34,315 nucleotides of DNA from Sorangium cellulosum (GTDB taxonomy: Bacteria; Myxococcota_A; Polyangia; Polyangiales; Polyangiaceae), in contig DYPH01000063.1 of assembly GCA_020720045.1 (NCBI GenBank), positions 1 to 34,315 of the forward strand, in the 5' to 3' direction. Positions 15,066 to 24,094 of the stretch are shown piece by piece; position 1 is the first letter of the stretch, and each line of letters opens with the position of its first letter. Below the pieces are notes generated by a model. The model was not told the DNA's origin. It worked only from the letters and a program-made list of their open reading frames with translations, and did not search any database. A program made the position numbers and the translations under genes.

Positions 15066-16607
15066 ATGCAGCACCGCTCCGCGCGCGCCCTCTTCGCCAG
15101 CCTCGGTTTTGCCTCGCTCGTCGCTTGCGGAGCGGCTCCCGAAGGGGCCAGTAACGGGCAAGCGCCGGTCGAACCGGTCGCCCCCGTGCTCGTGTCCGAC
15201 AAGGTAAGTGTCGATTCTGTTTCGTTGTTTCAGGCGGTGAAGGGGGACTTGGTCCTCCACGGGGCCGCCGTCGCGAAGCCGCTCCCGGTCGTCGCCGGTC
15301 GAGCCGGTCTTGTGCGCGTGTATCTTGCAAATGCCACCGCCAAGTCGGTCCGCCTGGCGGTGACCGCCGTCGCGGTGAACGCGGCCGGTGTCGAAATCGC
15401 GCGGGGCGTCGCCTCTCACAGCGTCGGCACCGGAGCTCCGAGTGACGACGTCCCCTCGAGTTTCTTCGATGTCGCGTTGCCAGAAACCGGGTTTGTGGTC
15501 GGGGGCGGAATTCGTATTGAGGTACGCGAGGTGACGAACCTGGGCGTGCCGACGGCCGCCGAGCCCCTCGTCTACCCGGTAGCATCGGAGTCTCCGATTT
15601 TGCTTCCGATTCGGCGTGCGACCGCCAACCTGGAAGTGCGCTTTGTGCCGGTCCGTTACACGGCGGAGGGGCAAAATCTCTTGCCGGAAGTCAGCACGGA
15701 AGGCCTCGAAGCCTATCGGCAGACCCTCCTCGCGATGTACCCGGTTTCTACCGTGAATGTTGCGATGCGCGCGGCCGGGGAAGTCACCTGGGATCAGCCG
15801 ATCGCTGCCAACGGCGACGGGTGGAGCGAGGCGCTCGGTGCGGTGCTCGAGGCGCGCCAGAAGGATGCCGCAGCCGACGACGTCTATTATGTCGGCCTTT
15901 TTCGGAGCCGGACCGAGTTCGGAAGTTACTGCCGCGGCGGGTGCGTGCTTGGCCTCGCCGCCGGAATTCCTGGCCCCCGCGACGCGGAAGAGCGCGCTGC
16001 CCTTGCCGTCGGCTTCGACCCGGTGAACGGCGCCGAGACGGTCGCCCACGAAATCGGTCACATCCACGGCCGCAGGCACTCACCGTGCGGCGGCGCCGCC
16101 GGTCCCGATCGTAGTTATCCGAACAAAGACGGGTCTTTGGACGCGATCGGTTGGGACTCTCGCGACGGTAGCTTCTACGAGAGCGGCTATGACTTCATGG
16201 GGTACTGCAACCCGAGCTGGGTCTCCGCCTTCACCTGGCGCGCCCTCGCCGATCGCATCGACGCGATCAGCGCGCTCTCCGTCGCAACCCCGAGCGGACC
16301 GACCGTCCCCGCCGGCGGCAACGGCCTCGTGCGCCCTGGATCGCGGGCAAAGTCCTACCGCATGATTCACGTCGACGGGGAGGGGGCCCTGCGTGCTGGC
16401 GCCGCGACCACACGCCGCGGGACCCCGGAAGGGGACGCGGTCACCCTGCGCGCCGCCGACGGAACGACGCTCACGGGCGCCTACTACGGCTACGACGAAA
16501 TTCCCGGCGGCTACTTGCTCGTTCCGAACGTGCGTAACTCCCGAGAAACCTTCGTGATCGATCAGGGGGCCGGTCTCGTGAAGACCGGCGCCACCGTCAC
16601 CTTCTGA
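15066..16607 (+). CDS. secreted lipoprotein zinc metalloprotease (HExxHxxGxxH)
   Basis: A 513-residue exported protease. The signal peptide ends LVACG with a lipobox Cys about 20 residues from the start. An Ig/beta-sandwich-like region (about 35-180) includes VRVYLANATAKSVRLAV. The catalytic domain has AHEIGHIHGRRHSPC with HEIGH at residues 328-332, the third zinc ligand seven residues on, and a later YDFMGYCN Met-turn, matching metzincin-like peptidases of the M66/StcE-like type. After the catalytic domain is a short beta-rich tail (SYRMIHVDGEGAL). The start ATG 15066 is set by the signal peptide; the frame is open upstream across the end of the previous gene. Extracellular protein degradation is the likely role. 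The exact peptidase family needs a profile search. Confidence 0.85.
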   Translation: MQHRSARALFASLGFASLVACGAAPEGASNGQAPVEPVAPVLVSDKVSVDSVSLFQAVKGDLVLHGAAVAKPLPVVAGRAGLVRVYLANATAKSVRLAVTAVAVNAAGVEIARGVASHSVGTGAPSDDVPSSFFDVALPETGFVVGGGIRIEVREVTNLGVPTAAEPLVYPVASESPILLPIRRATANLEVRFVPVRYTAEGQNLLPEVSTEGLEAYRQTLLAMYPVSTVNVAMRAAGEVTWDQPIAANGDGWSEALGAVLEARQKDAAADDVYYVGLFRSRTEFGSYCRGGCVLGLAAGIPGPRDAEERAALAVGFDPVNGAETVAHEIGHIHGRRHSPCGGAAGPDRSYPNKDGSLDAIGWDSRDGSFYESGYDFMGYCNPSWVSAFTWRALADRIDAISALSVATPSGPTVPAGGNGLVRPGSRAKSYRMIHVDGEGALRAGAATTRRGTPEGDAVTLRAADGTTLTGAYYGYDEIPGGYLLVPNVRNSRETFVIDQGAGLVKTGATVTF

Positions 16608-16618
16608 TCGCGACCGCT

Positions 16619-18202
16619 TTAGCGCTTGCGGCGCGGGCGGCTGTGAGACGTCGGGATCACGACCTCGCGGGGGCGCGATGCCTTTTGGGGCTCTTCGCGC
16701 CGGTAGGCACCGGGAACGCTTGCCGAGGCGCCCGCCGGAGCGGCGTCGCGGCGGTAACTCTCCGTCGGTGCGAGCTTGGCGCGCTGCCCTTCGCCCCATT
16801 TCCGGAGGCGCGCCGCGTAGCCGGGGTCCTTCCCCTTCGCAACGAGTTCAATTTCCAAGAGATCAATCGCCGGGCCGAACCACTCGCTCGCGACGATCCG
16901 CCGGAGGAGACGCTCATCGCCCCGTTCCAGGCGCGGCAGCGCGGGGAGGAGGCGGCGGAGCCCGTCGGCGACGCGGCGGGGGAGGAATCGTTTGAGCACC
17001 AACGGTTCGAGGAATTCGCCAATCTCTGCCGAAGGATCCTTCGCGCCGTTGGTCGCCTCGCGGATCGGCTCGATGAGCAGCGCTGCCCAGAGGACGAGGT
17101 CGTCGAAGGCGGCCGACGCGGTGTCGAGATCGCCGCTCTTCTTTCGCGCATCGAGGTGGCGCATCCGGCGGAAGAAGCGGGTCCCGCCACCGGTCGTGCC
17201 GGCGTCGTCGTCGAGAAATGCAGCAAGATCGGGAAGAAGCACGGCCATCGCGCCGAGCTCCCAAAGGAGCCACATCGAGCGGTGGGCGGCGCCGCCACGG
17301 AGGAGGCGCAGGATCTCTTCGGAGACCCGTGGTGGGGCGGCGCGTTCGAGGTCGTGGCGGGTCTGGACGAGGGCGTCGTAGACCTCCGGCGTAAGACCGA
17401 GATCGAGGCGCGCCGCGAATTTAACGGCGCGGAGAATGCGGACCGGGTCTTCCCGGAAGCGTACGGCCGGCTCGCCGATGGTGCGGATGGCGCGGGCTTC
17501 GACGTCTGCCATGCCGCCGCACCAATCGAGGACCTGACGACGCTCCAAGTCGTAAAAGAGCGCATTCATGGTGAAATCCCGGCGCCGCGCATCTTCGGGG
17601 GCGTCGCCGAAGGCGTTGTCGTCGCGGATGAGGACGTCTTCTTCGCCGTCTTCGCTGCTCAGGCCACCGCCGGGATTTCGGCGGAAGGTCGCGACTTCAA
17701 TGACTTTGTCGGAACCGAAACGGACGTGGGCCAGGCGGAAACGGCGTCCGATGATCCGGCAGTTCCGGAAGAGGCTGCGGACGTCTTCCGGGCGGGCGCT
17801 TGTCGCGATGTCGAAGTCTTTCGGGCGCGCCCCGAGGAGGAGGTCGCGCACGCAACCACCGACCAAATACGCTTCAAAGCCGCGCTGTTCGAGGCGACGA
17901 ACCACCTTGGCGGCGTCTTCGTCGATGAGGCTGTCGTCGAGGGGGGCATCGTGGCGGGTGAGGCCGGTGTTGCCATGGCGCTCACCCGTCGTGGCGCGAC
18001 GGATCGGCGCTGTTTCCACGCGCGGTTCCGGGCTGCGGGCGGGGCGATCGATGCGATCGGCGCCGCGCCGGTAGGGGTCGATGCTGCCGCGGGGCGCGGG
18101 TTCCGCGCTGCGGGCCGGGGAAGGCTCGCTCTCCTCGAAGCGGAAGGAGGGGAGTTCGGGAAGCTCGGGCGAGCCCGGTCGGCGGTCGCGAGGTCGGGGC
18201 AT
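16619..18202 (-). CDS. pcnB: PcnB-type poly(A) polymerase / tRNA nucleotidyltransferase family
   Basis: A 527-residue class II nucleotidyltransferase. After a disordered, Pro/Arg-rich N-terminus of about 95 residues comes the head domain: YLVGGCVRDLLLG (about 115), RPKDFDIAT with the catalytic DxD, then NCRIIGRRFRLAHVRFG and IEVATFRR. This RNCRIIGRRFRLAHV block is diagnostic of bacterial poly(A) polymerase PcnB rather than CCA-adding enzyme, although the split is known to be treacherous. The neck (RRRDFTMNALFYDL, EDPVRILRAVKFAARL) and an Arg-rich body follow, ending in a basic tail SHSRPRRKR that may bind RNA. I start at ATG 18202; a TTG at 18229 is also in frame. It polyadenylates RNA 3' ends for decay. 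Convergent with the protease gene (11-nt gap). Confidence 0.88.
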   Translation of the reverse strand: MPRPRDRRPGSPELPELPSFRFEESEPSPARSAEPAPRGSIDPYRRGADRIDRPARSPEPRVETAPIRRATTGERHGNTGLTRHDAPLDDSLIDEDAAKVVRRLEQRGFEAYLVGGCVRDLLLGARPKDFDIATSARPEDVRSLFRNCRIIGRRFRLAHVRFGSDKVIEVATFRRNPGGGLSSEDGEEDVLIRDDNAFGDAPEDARRRDFTMNALFYDLERRQVLDWCGGMADVEARAIRTIGEPAVRFREDPVRILRAVKFAARLDLGLTPEVYDALVQTRHDLERAAPPRVSEEILRLLRGGAAHRSMWLLWELGAMAVLLPDLAAFLDDDAGTTGGGTRFFRRMRHLDARKKSGDLDTASAAFDDLVLWAALLIEPIREATNGAKDPSAEIGEFLEPLVLKRFLPRRVADGLRRLLPALPRLERGDERLLRRIVASEWFGPAIDLLEIELVAKGKDPGYAARLRKWGEGQRAKLAPTESYRRDAAPAGASASVPGAYRREEPQKASRPREVVIPTSHSRPRRKR

Positions 18203-18607
18203 AAATTCAGGAGGGGCGTAAAGGCCCAAAATTCTGTCAGAAATGCGTGCTCGGCAGCGGGCTCTACCTCAAGCCGCCCTGCAGGACGGGGGAAGGGTGC
18301 GAAAGCCGGAGGCACTGGGGGCCGTCGAACCAAAGCGGGAGACGGCAGAGAGGCGGAGCAGCGCGACCGAGATCGCCTTGCACAAGTTGCTCCTCGCCCG
18401 CTACCGCGGATCGAGGAACAAGATGAGACGCTAGCAGGATTGGGAATTGCGCAACATGACTTCCGTCGTTGTCGCCATCGCGATACCGTTTGCGGGCGTC
18501 CGGCGTTCGGACGCTGTCGCTTTGTTCTCCGATCCGGTTTCGCCGGGCGGAGACGAACTTGTTCCTCGATCCGCGCGAGCGGGCGAGGACGAAGTTGTTG
18601 GAAACCG
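18203..18607. other. 405-nt intergenic region between pcnB and the kinase gene
   Basis: Divergent promoter space for pcnB (minus) and the kinase gene (plus). Small open frames here lack ribosome-binding sites and family features. The only structure seen is repeat C copy 1. No convincing -35/-10 pair was found. Confidence 0.6.
18523..18556 (+). repeat. repeat C, copy 1
   Basis: 34-bp segment TGTTCTCCGAT...TTTCGCCGGGCGGAGACGA (ends shown) nearly identical to 29396-29431, with a 2-nt indel and few substitutions. Intergenic here. Confidence 0.6.
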
Positions 18608-19888
18608 ATGCCGCTCGAGCCCGCCCGACTCGCCGATTTTCAGATTCTCGGCCCTATTGGGAAGGGGGCGACATCGCACGTTTACGACGCGATCCATCGC
18701 GCGACGGGGCGACCGGTCGCGATCAAGACGCTGCAGATTGCATCGACTGACGACCACCATGAAATCGCCGAGCGCTTCGCCCGTGAGGCGCTCGTCGTGG
18801 CGAACGTTCGCTCGCGCTATGTTGGGCAAATTCTGGGGTTTGGCTTCGATCGATCCCAGCCGTTCCTGGTGCTTGAGCGTCTTCGCGGCGAGACCATCGA
18901 CAGCCTCCTCCGGCGGGAGCGCGTCGTGCCCGTTCGCCAGGGGCTCGCTTGGATGGCCGAGCTGATGGCCGGCCTCGCCGACTGTCATGCGGTCGGCGTT
19001 ATCCACCGCGATATCAAGCCGGCGAATGTCTTCCTCGTTCACAGCCCGAACGAGCCCCCCTACGCGAAGGTCATCGATTTCGGCATCGCCCGCACCGATC
19101 GCGGCATGGAAGATCTGACGAGCGCCCAGCACCTCCTTGGGAGCGTCGGCTACATGGCGCCGGAGCAGTTCTTGACGGCGCTTGGCGTCGGCCCCAACGC
19201 CGATATTTACGCGGTCGGAGTTACCATTTTTCGCTGTTTTTCTGGGCGTTTGCCGTTCATTAGTAAGAACGTCCACGACGTCATTCGGCGGAAGATGGAA
19301 CAGGAAGCGCCGCCCCTCTCGTCGGTGCCCGATGCGCCGCGGCTTCCGCCCCTCGATGCGTTTCTCGGTCGTGCGCTCGCGCGTGATCCCCAACTCCGCT
19401 TCCGTACGGTGCGGGAAATGCTCGATTCCTGGGGGGCGATGCGCCGCGCCATCGATGCGATGGCGCTCCTCGGGCCGCCACGGCCTTCCTTCGAAATCCA
19501 AGAAGAGGTGAGCTTCGCGTCGACCGCCGAGAACGCGTCCTCCGATCCGGCGGTCGTGCCGCCGCTTTCGGCGTCAAATATGCCGCCAACGCCCCGAATT
19601 CGAAGGGTTTCTGCGACTACTCTTGCGAGCCCGGCGGCCGTCGACCTGCGCCCGGTGCCACCGCCCGTGCCGGCTCCGCGGCTGGGCGGCCGTGGATTCG
19701 CGACGCTCCGGTCGTTGCCCCCGCTCTCGGCGAAGCCTGCCGCTCGCCCTCTTCGCGAAGACGACGGGCCGACCCAGACCTACGACCGCGATGAGCTCGA
19801 TCGGCTTGTCGGCGGCCGCGACGTGGGAAACGGCGTGGAGCCCCCTGCAGACGCGCCTCACGACACCGAGCCGCCGACCCGCCAGTAG
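18608..19888 (+). CDS. Hanks-type Ser/Thr protein kinase
   Basis: A 426-residue soluble eukaryotic-like kinase. Glycine loop IGKGATSHV (17-25), ATP-binding Lys40 in VAIK, catalytic loop HRDIKPAN (133-140), DFG at 157-159, activation segment to APE (184-186), and a conserved Arg late in the domain (DPQLRFRTVREML). The C-terminal 130 residues are Pro/Ala-rich and disordered (PPPVPAPRLGG), with no TM helix, so it is cytoplasmic, or attached through partners. The start ATG is preceded by TTGGAA at 5-9 nt. The activation loop lacks the RD-kinase Thr cluster in an obvious place, but HRD itself is intact, so the kinase should be active. The substrate is unknown; the next gene downstream is dnaK. Confidence 0.93.
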   Translation: MPLEPARLADFQILGPIGKGATSHVYDAIHRATGRPVAIKTLQIASTDDHHEIAERFAREALVVANVRSRYVGQILGFGFDRSQPFLVLERLRGETIDSLLRRERVVPVRQGLAWMAELMAGLADCHAVGVIHRDIKPANVFLVHSPNEPPYAKVIDFGIARTDRGMEDLTSAQHLLGSVGYMAPEQFLTALGVGPNADIYAVGVTIFRCFSGRLPFISKNVHDVIRRKMEQEAPPLSSVPDAPRLPPLDAFLGRALARDPQLRFRTVREMLDSWGAMRRAIDAMALLGPPRPSFEIQEEVSFASTAENASSDPAVVPPLSASNMPPTPRIRRVSATTLASPAAVDLRPVPPPVPAPRLGGRGFATLRSLPPLSAKPAARPLREDDGPTQTYDRDELDRLVGGRDVGNGVEPPADAPHDTEPPTRQ

Positions 19889-20234
19889 CGGTTTGCGCGC
19901 GGGTTGGTCGCAAGATCTCTAAATAAATCGGCTAGATCGTCTCGTGTCCTGGTCGCCTAAACGACCGCCAACGCAGGAACTATGCCGAAGGCGAGGATCG
20001 ATCGTTGACGCGTTGCTTCGGCTGATTAGGTTGCGCGCACAAACGACGGGCCCGGAACCGGCGGTTGGGATTTCCCCGCCGCCACATCCTCGCAAAGTTC
20101 GGTCTTTGGCCGACGCGCGGTTCATCCCTAAGCCGCGAGGGGGTTCGTCGAAGGTCACGGTTCCGCGGCGCCGTCGCGGCTACCCCCACAGCGACAAAGC
20201 GGACGTCTCGTCCGCACTTTTGGAGGCATCAATC
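19889..20234 (+). promoter_or_regulatory. dnaK upstream region with candidate promoter
   Basis: A 346-nt gap before dnaK. I see no CIRCE inverted repeat (TTAGCACTC...GAGTGCTAA) and no clear sigma-32 promoter. The best sigma-70-like candidate is TTGACG (20005-20010), a 16-nt spacer and TAGGTT (20027-20032), about 200 nt upstream of the ATG. A locally AT-rich stretch (CTCTAAATAAATC, near 19917-19929) follows the kinase gene. The ribosome-binding site TTGGAGG stands 7-8 nt before ATG 20235. Confidence 0.3.
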
Positions 20235-22136
20235 ATGGGAAAGATCATCGGTATCGACCTCGGGACGACGAACAGCGTTGTTGCGATCATGGAAGGGCGC
20301 GAGCCGAAGGTGATCGTCAACGAAGAAGGCGCCCGCACGACCCCCAGTGTCGTGGCGTGGGATGACAAAGGCGAGATCCTCGTCGGTCAAATCGCAAAGC
20401 GCCAGGCGGTGACGAACCCGGAAAACACGATCTTTTCGGCGAAGCGCTTTATCGGGAAGAAGTTCGACGAGGTCGGCTCCGAGCTGAAGCGCGTCCCCTA
20501 CAAGATTTCGCGCGCCTCCAACGGTGACTCCGGTTTTGACATCCGCGGCAAGCAGCTCTCTCCGCCGGAAGTGAGCGCCAAGGTCCTCCAGAAGCTCAAG
20601 AAAGCGGCGGAAGACTTCCTCGGCGAGAAGGTCACCGAAGCGGTCATCACCGTCCCCGCCTACTTCAACGATGCCCAGCGCCAAGCGACGAAAGACGCCG
20701 GCCGGATCGCCGGTCTCGACGTCAAGCGCATCGTCAACGAGCCGACGGCAGCAGCGCTCGCCTACGGCCTCGACAAGAAGAAGGACGAAGTCATCGCCGT
20801 CTACGACTTCGGCGGCGGCACCTTCGACATCTCGATTCTCGAGGTGAGCGAAAACATGGTGCAGGTCATCTCGACGAACGGCGATACCCACCTCGGTGGC
20901 GACGACGTCGACGACATGATCATCGATTGGATGATCGCCGAATTCAAGAAGTCCTCCGGGGTCGATCTTGCGAATGACAAGATGGCACTCCAGCGTTTGA
21001 AGGAAGCGAGCGAGAAGGCGAAGATCGAGCTCTCTTCGATGCAAGAGACCCAGATCAACCTCCCCTACATCACCGTCGGCGCTGCCGGCCCGGTCCACCT
21101 CGACCTCCGCCTCTCCCGCGCGAAGTTCGAGCAGATGATCGCGCCGCTCATCGAGCGCACCATGGAGCCGGTCAAGAAGGCGCTCAGCGACGCGAAGAAG
21201 GGCCCGGACGGCATCAACGAGGTCATCCTCGTCGGCGGCTCGACCCGCATCCCGCTCGTCAAGGAGACGGTCAAGAAGTTCTTCGGCAAGGACCCCCACC
21301 AGGGCGTGAACCCCGACGAAGTCGTCGCCATCGGCGCGGCGGTCCAGGCGGGCGTCCTCTCCGGTCAGGTCAAGGACATGGTCCTCCTCGACGTCACCCC
21401 GCTCTCCCTCGGCGTCGAGACGCTCGGCGGCGTGACCACGGTCATGATCCCGCGCAACACGACGATCCCGACCCAGCGCAAGGAGGTCTTCTCGACGGCG
21501 GCCGACAACCAGCCGAGCGTCGAAATCCACATCCTTCAGGGGGAGCGCACCGAAGCTCGCTACAACCGGAGCCTCGGCAAGTTCCACCTCGAAGGGATCA
21601 TGCCGGCGCCCCGTGGCGTCCCGCAGATCGAGGTCACCTACGACATCGACGCGAACGGCCTCATCAGCGTTTCGGCGCGCGACAAGGCGACGAACAAGGA
21701 AATCTCGAAGCGCATTGAAGCCGGCTCCGGCCTCACCGAGGCGGAGATCCAGAAGATGGTCTCCGAAGCGGCCGCCCACGAGGAAGAAGACAAGGCGAAG
21801 CGCGAGTCGGTCGAGCGCCGTAACAAGTTGGATTCGCTCTGCTATCAGCTTGAGAAGCAGATCTCCGAGAACAAGGACAAGCTCCCCGGCGAGCAGGTCA
21901 CGTCCCTCGAAGCGCTCATCAAGGAAGGTCGCGAAGCGATCGAGAAGCAGGACGACGCCGTGATCACGAGCGTCCTCGAGCGCCTCGAAGCGCAGGCCCA
22001 CAAAATGGCCGAAGCGGTCTACGGCGCCAACGGCGCGGGCGCCCCGGGCGCAGCCGCTCCGGGCCCCGAGGCCGGTGCCGCGCCGGGTGGCAAGGGGAAC
22101 GTCGTCGACGCCGAGTTCGAAGAAGGCTCGCCCTGA
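20235..22136 (+). CDS. dnaK: Hsp70 chaperone DnaK
   Basis: A 633-residue DnaK: ATP-dependent folding chaperone. The nucleotide-binding domain shows [17 protein letters not shown] at the N-terminus, [46 protein letters not shown] and [13 protein letters not shown]; the linker is [13 protein letters not shown]; the substrate-binding domain has the usual beta core ([13 protein letters not shown]) and helical lid; the C-terminus ends in an Ala/Gly/Pro tail and VVDAEFEE. Length is standard. The neighbours are two Hanks kinases rather than grpE or dnaJ, so this is not the canonical heat-shock operon and it may be one of several DnaK paralogues. The start is fixed by the strong ribosome-binding site GGAGG and the conserved [10 protein letters not shown]. 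Confidence 0.97.
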   Translation: MGKIIGIDLGTTNSVVAIMEGREPKVIVNEEGARTTPSVVAWDDKGEILVGQIAKRQAVTNPENTIFSAKRFIGKKFDEVGSELKRVPYKISRASNGDSGFDIRGKQLSPPEVSAKVLQKLKKAAEDFLGEKVTEAVITVPAYFNDAQRQATKDAGRIAGLDVKRIVNEPTAAALAYGLDKKKDEVIAVYDFGGGTFDISILEVSENMVQVISTNGDTHLGGDDVDDMIIDWMIAEFKKSSGVDLANDKMALQRLKEASEKAKIELSSMQETQINLPYITVGAAGPVHLDLRLSRAKFEQMIAPLIERTMEPVKKALSDAKKGPDGINEVILVGGSTRIPLVKETVKKFFGKDPHQGVNPDEVVAIGAAVQAGVLSGQVKDMVLLDVTPLSLGVETLGGVTTVMIPRNTTIPTQRKEVFSTAADNQPSVEIHILQGERTEARYNRSLGKFHLEGIMPAPRGVPQIEVTYDIDANGLISVSARDKATNKEISKRIEAGSGLTEAEIQKMVSEAAAHEEEDKAKRESVERRNKLDSLCYQLEKQISENKDKLPGEQVTSLEALIKEGREAIEKQDDAVITSVLERLEAQAHKMAEAVYGANGAGAPGAAAPGPEAGAAPGGKGNVVDAEFEEGSP

Positions 22137-22161
22137 GCGTTCCTGAGCGTTCCTGAGCGTT
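22132..22161 (+). repeat. three tandem 10-bp units at the dnaK stop codon
   Basis: CCTGAGCGTT occurs three times head to tail (22132-22141, 22142-22151, 22152-22161). The dnaK stop codon TGA is inside the first unit. A simple slippage-type repeat; each unit contains a TGA. Confidence 0.9.
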
Positions 22162-22191
22162 CGCCTGGCTGCTTTGCCGGGTGAAGACAAA

Positions 22192-22231
22192 GAGACCCTC
22201 GGTCCCGCACGGGATCGGGGGTTTCCTTTTT
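22192..22231 (+). terminator. intrinsic terminator of dnaK
   Basis: GAGACCCTCGGTCCCG pairs with CGGGATCGGGGGTTTC over 16 bp (three G-U pairs) with a 2-nt spacer, and is followed by CTTTTT. Strong rho-independent terminator 55 nt after the dnaK stop. A second small inverted repeat (CCCCCC...GGGGGG) follows directly. Confidence 0.88.
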
Positions 22232-22303
22232 GGCCCCCCAATTCCGGGGGGAATTGCGCGGATCCTGGGCAAAACACGGGGAATCGTGCGAGCATCGCCG
22301 ATC

Positions 22304-24079
22304 ATGACGAGGCTTGCTCCGGGGACGGCGATTGGCGACGACTTTGTGATCGAGCGCGCGCTCTCCGAGGGGGGAATGGGGGCCGTTTACGTCGCGATGC
22401 AGCGGTCGACGGGCGTCTCGCGTGCCGTGAAGACGATGCACGGTGAGCTGCTTGGCGATGAGCGTCTCCGCGCCCGTTTCGTGGAAGAGGCGCGCCTCGC
22501 CGCGACGATCCCGAGCGACCACGTGGTGAAGGTCCTCGGGGCCGGCTGGGACAGCCATTTGGGGCTGCCTTGGCTCGCGATGGAGCTCCTTCCCGGGAAG
22601 CCGCTGACGACGGTCCTTGAGCAGATTGCGCCATTTTCTCCAGCGCTTACCGAAAAAGTCCTCGAGCAGGCCTGCCACGGCCTCGGCGCGGCGGCGGCGC
22701 TCGGGATCACGCACCGCGACGTCAAACCGGACAACCTCTTTGTGAGCCCGTCGAACACGGTCGGTCTCCCGTTTGTGCTGAAAGTCCTCGATTTCGGCAT
22801 CGCCAAACAGACGCTCGGCACCGGCCCGAAATCGACGCAGGTCGTCGGCACGCCGTTTTGGCTCGCCCCCGAGCAGACCGACACCCGCCCGCGCATTTCG
22901 CCGGCGACCGACGTGTGGCCGATCGGGCTCGTCGCCTTCGCGTGCCTCACCGGGAAGAACTTCTGGCACACCGCCTACGAGCCGGAGGCTTCTATGCAGG
23001 CCTTCCTTCGCGAGCTGGTTATCGATGAAATTCCAGCCGCTTCTGTGCGTGCCGCCGAGAGTGGCGCCTCCGTGCCCGGTTGGTTCGACGGGTGGTTTTC
23101 CCGCTGCGTCGCGCGTGATCCGTCCGCCCGATTTGCCGACGCTCGCGAGGCCTTCGCCGCCTTCGCCGCCGCCCGGGAAGCCTCTGGCGATCACGCGGTG
23201 GTCGCTGCGAGCGAGACGACCCGCTTCCTCGCCGCGCTTGCTGGCGCGCCGGTGCCTTCGTCGGTTCCGGTGACCGCCTACGTAACGCCGCCGTCGGCCC
23301 CGTCGCCGCTGACCACGCCCGGTGAGCCGCTGCCGAGCGCACCCCCCACCGAGTTCGGCCTGGTGACCCGCCCAGAAATCCCGGCGACGCGCACGGAAGT
23401 CCCCGGGATCCGCACGGAAATTCCACGGGCAGCCCCACCGGGACAGCCTTCGAAACCTTCGCGATCCCTTGCTATTTTGGCCGTTCCCGCGCTCCTGCTC
23501 GTCCTTGGGATCGCCTACGCCGCCTGGCCGAAACCGGCTCCAGTCGCCCCCGAGCTTGCGCCGGTCGCTAGCGCCACGGCGACGACGTCGTTCTCCGGGA
23601 GCTACGCCAAGGCGGCCGTCGCGGCGATGAGCGCCCAGGACTCCGCAGAACCGGTCGACCCCGCAGCGCCCGCCCCCTCGAACGACCTTGGGAGCCTCGC
23701 GCGCGCGAGCGCACCGGCACCTGCAACCGCCGCGGCCCCAGCGCCGAAAGCTTCGGAAAGTGCTTCCGACAGGCTCGATCGCCTCCTGATTGACACGACC
23801 GCCGGCGGCTACAGCTGCGTCGTCGGCGCCGAGGCGGCGGTGCCCTGCTCGCTCAAGAAGCTCGGAAATGGCTACGTGCTGATCATGCAGGAGCGCGGGC
23901 GCTACTTCTCGGGAACGGCGACGCCCGCAGGCGAAACCTTGATGACTTTCAAGGGGATCTACAACGACAAGTCGGATCCGACGAAGAACATGCAGTCCTC
24001 CGGCAACCTCTTCAAAGCGGGGAAAGGGTGGTTCCTGCCGGCCACCACCCTCACCCCGGGGCTTCGATTGCTGCGCTGA
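22304..24079 (+). CDS. membrane-anchored Hanks-type Ser/Thr kinase
   Basis: A 591-residue kinase with one TM helix. Glycine loop SEGGMGAVY (21-29), Lys43 in AVKTM, catalytic loop HRDVKPDN (137-144), DFG (163-165), APE (188-190). Then a Pro/Thr-rich linker with repeated acidic-Thr motifs (RTEVPGIRTEIP), a TM helix at about 389-408 (SLAILAVPALLLVLGIAYAA) and an extracytoplasmic C-terminal domain containing two Cys (YSCVVG, VPCSLKK) that could be a sensor. I start at ATG 22304, immediately before the kinase domain; the frame stays open back to 22181, but that stretch covers the dnaK terminator. Probably senses envelope state and signals inward; the ligand is unknown. Confidence 0.92.
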   Translation: MTRLAPGTAIGDDFVIERALSEGGMGAVYVAMQRSTGVSRAVKTMHGELLGDERLRARFVEEARLAATIPSDHVVKVLGAGWDSHLGLPWLAMELLPGKPLTTVLEQIAPFSPALTEKVLEQACHGLGAAAALGITHRDVKPDNLFVSPSNTVGLPFVLKVLDFGIAKQTLGTGPKSTQVVGTPFWLAPEQTDTRPRISPATDVWPIGLVAFACLTGKNFWHTAYEPEASMQAFLRELVIDEIPAASVRAAESGASVPGWFDGWFSRCVARDPSARFADAREAFAAFAAAREASGDHAVVAASETTRFLAALAGAPVPSSVPVTAYVTPPSAPSPLTTPGEPLPSAPPTEFGLVTRPEIPATRTEVPGIRTEIPRAAPPGQPSKPSRSLAILAVPALLLVLGIAYAAWPKPAPVAPELAPVASATATTSFSGSYAKAAVAAMSAQDSAEPVDPAAPAPSNDLGSLARASAPAPATAAAPAPKASESASDRLDRLLIDTTAGGYSCVVGAEAAVPCSLKKLGNGYVLIMQERGRYFSGTATPAGETLMTFKGIYNDKSDPTKNMQSSGNLFKAGKGWFLPATTLTPGLRLLR

Positions 24080-24094
24080 CCCGCGACTACCGCC

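Noticed and set aside
18243-18434. 63-codon plus-strand frame between pcnB and the kinase
   Set aside because: No ribosome-binding site, no motif or hydrophobic pattern, and composition typical of random GC-rich sequence.
16643-18607. Long plus-strand open frame across the pcnB region, in frame with the kinase
   Set aside because: It is antisense to pcnB, which has clear family motifs; the kinase domain and ribosome-binding site place the true start at 18608.
19889-20234. CIRCE or heat-shock promoter upstream of dnaK
   Set aside because: No TTAGCACTC/GAGTGCTAA inverted repeat and no CTTGAA/CCCCAT pair was found on reading the region.
20229-22295. Long minus-strand open frame opposite dnaK
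   Set aside because: GC-rich antisense shadow of dnaK; no family motif or ribosome-binding site.
22181-22303. Longer start for the second kinase
   Set aside because: It would begin inside the dnaK terminator stem region and adds residues unrelated to kinases; ATG 22304 sits right before the kinase domain.
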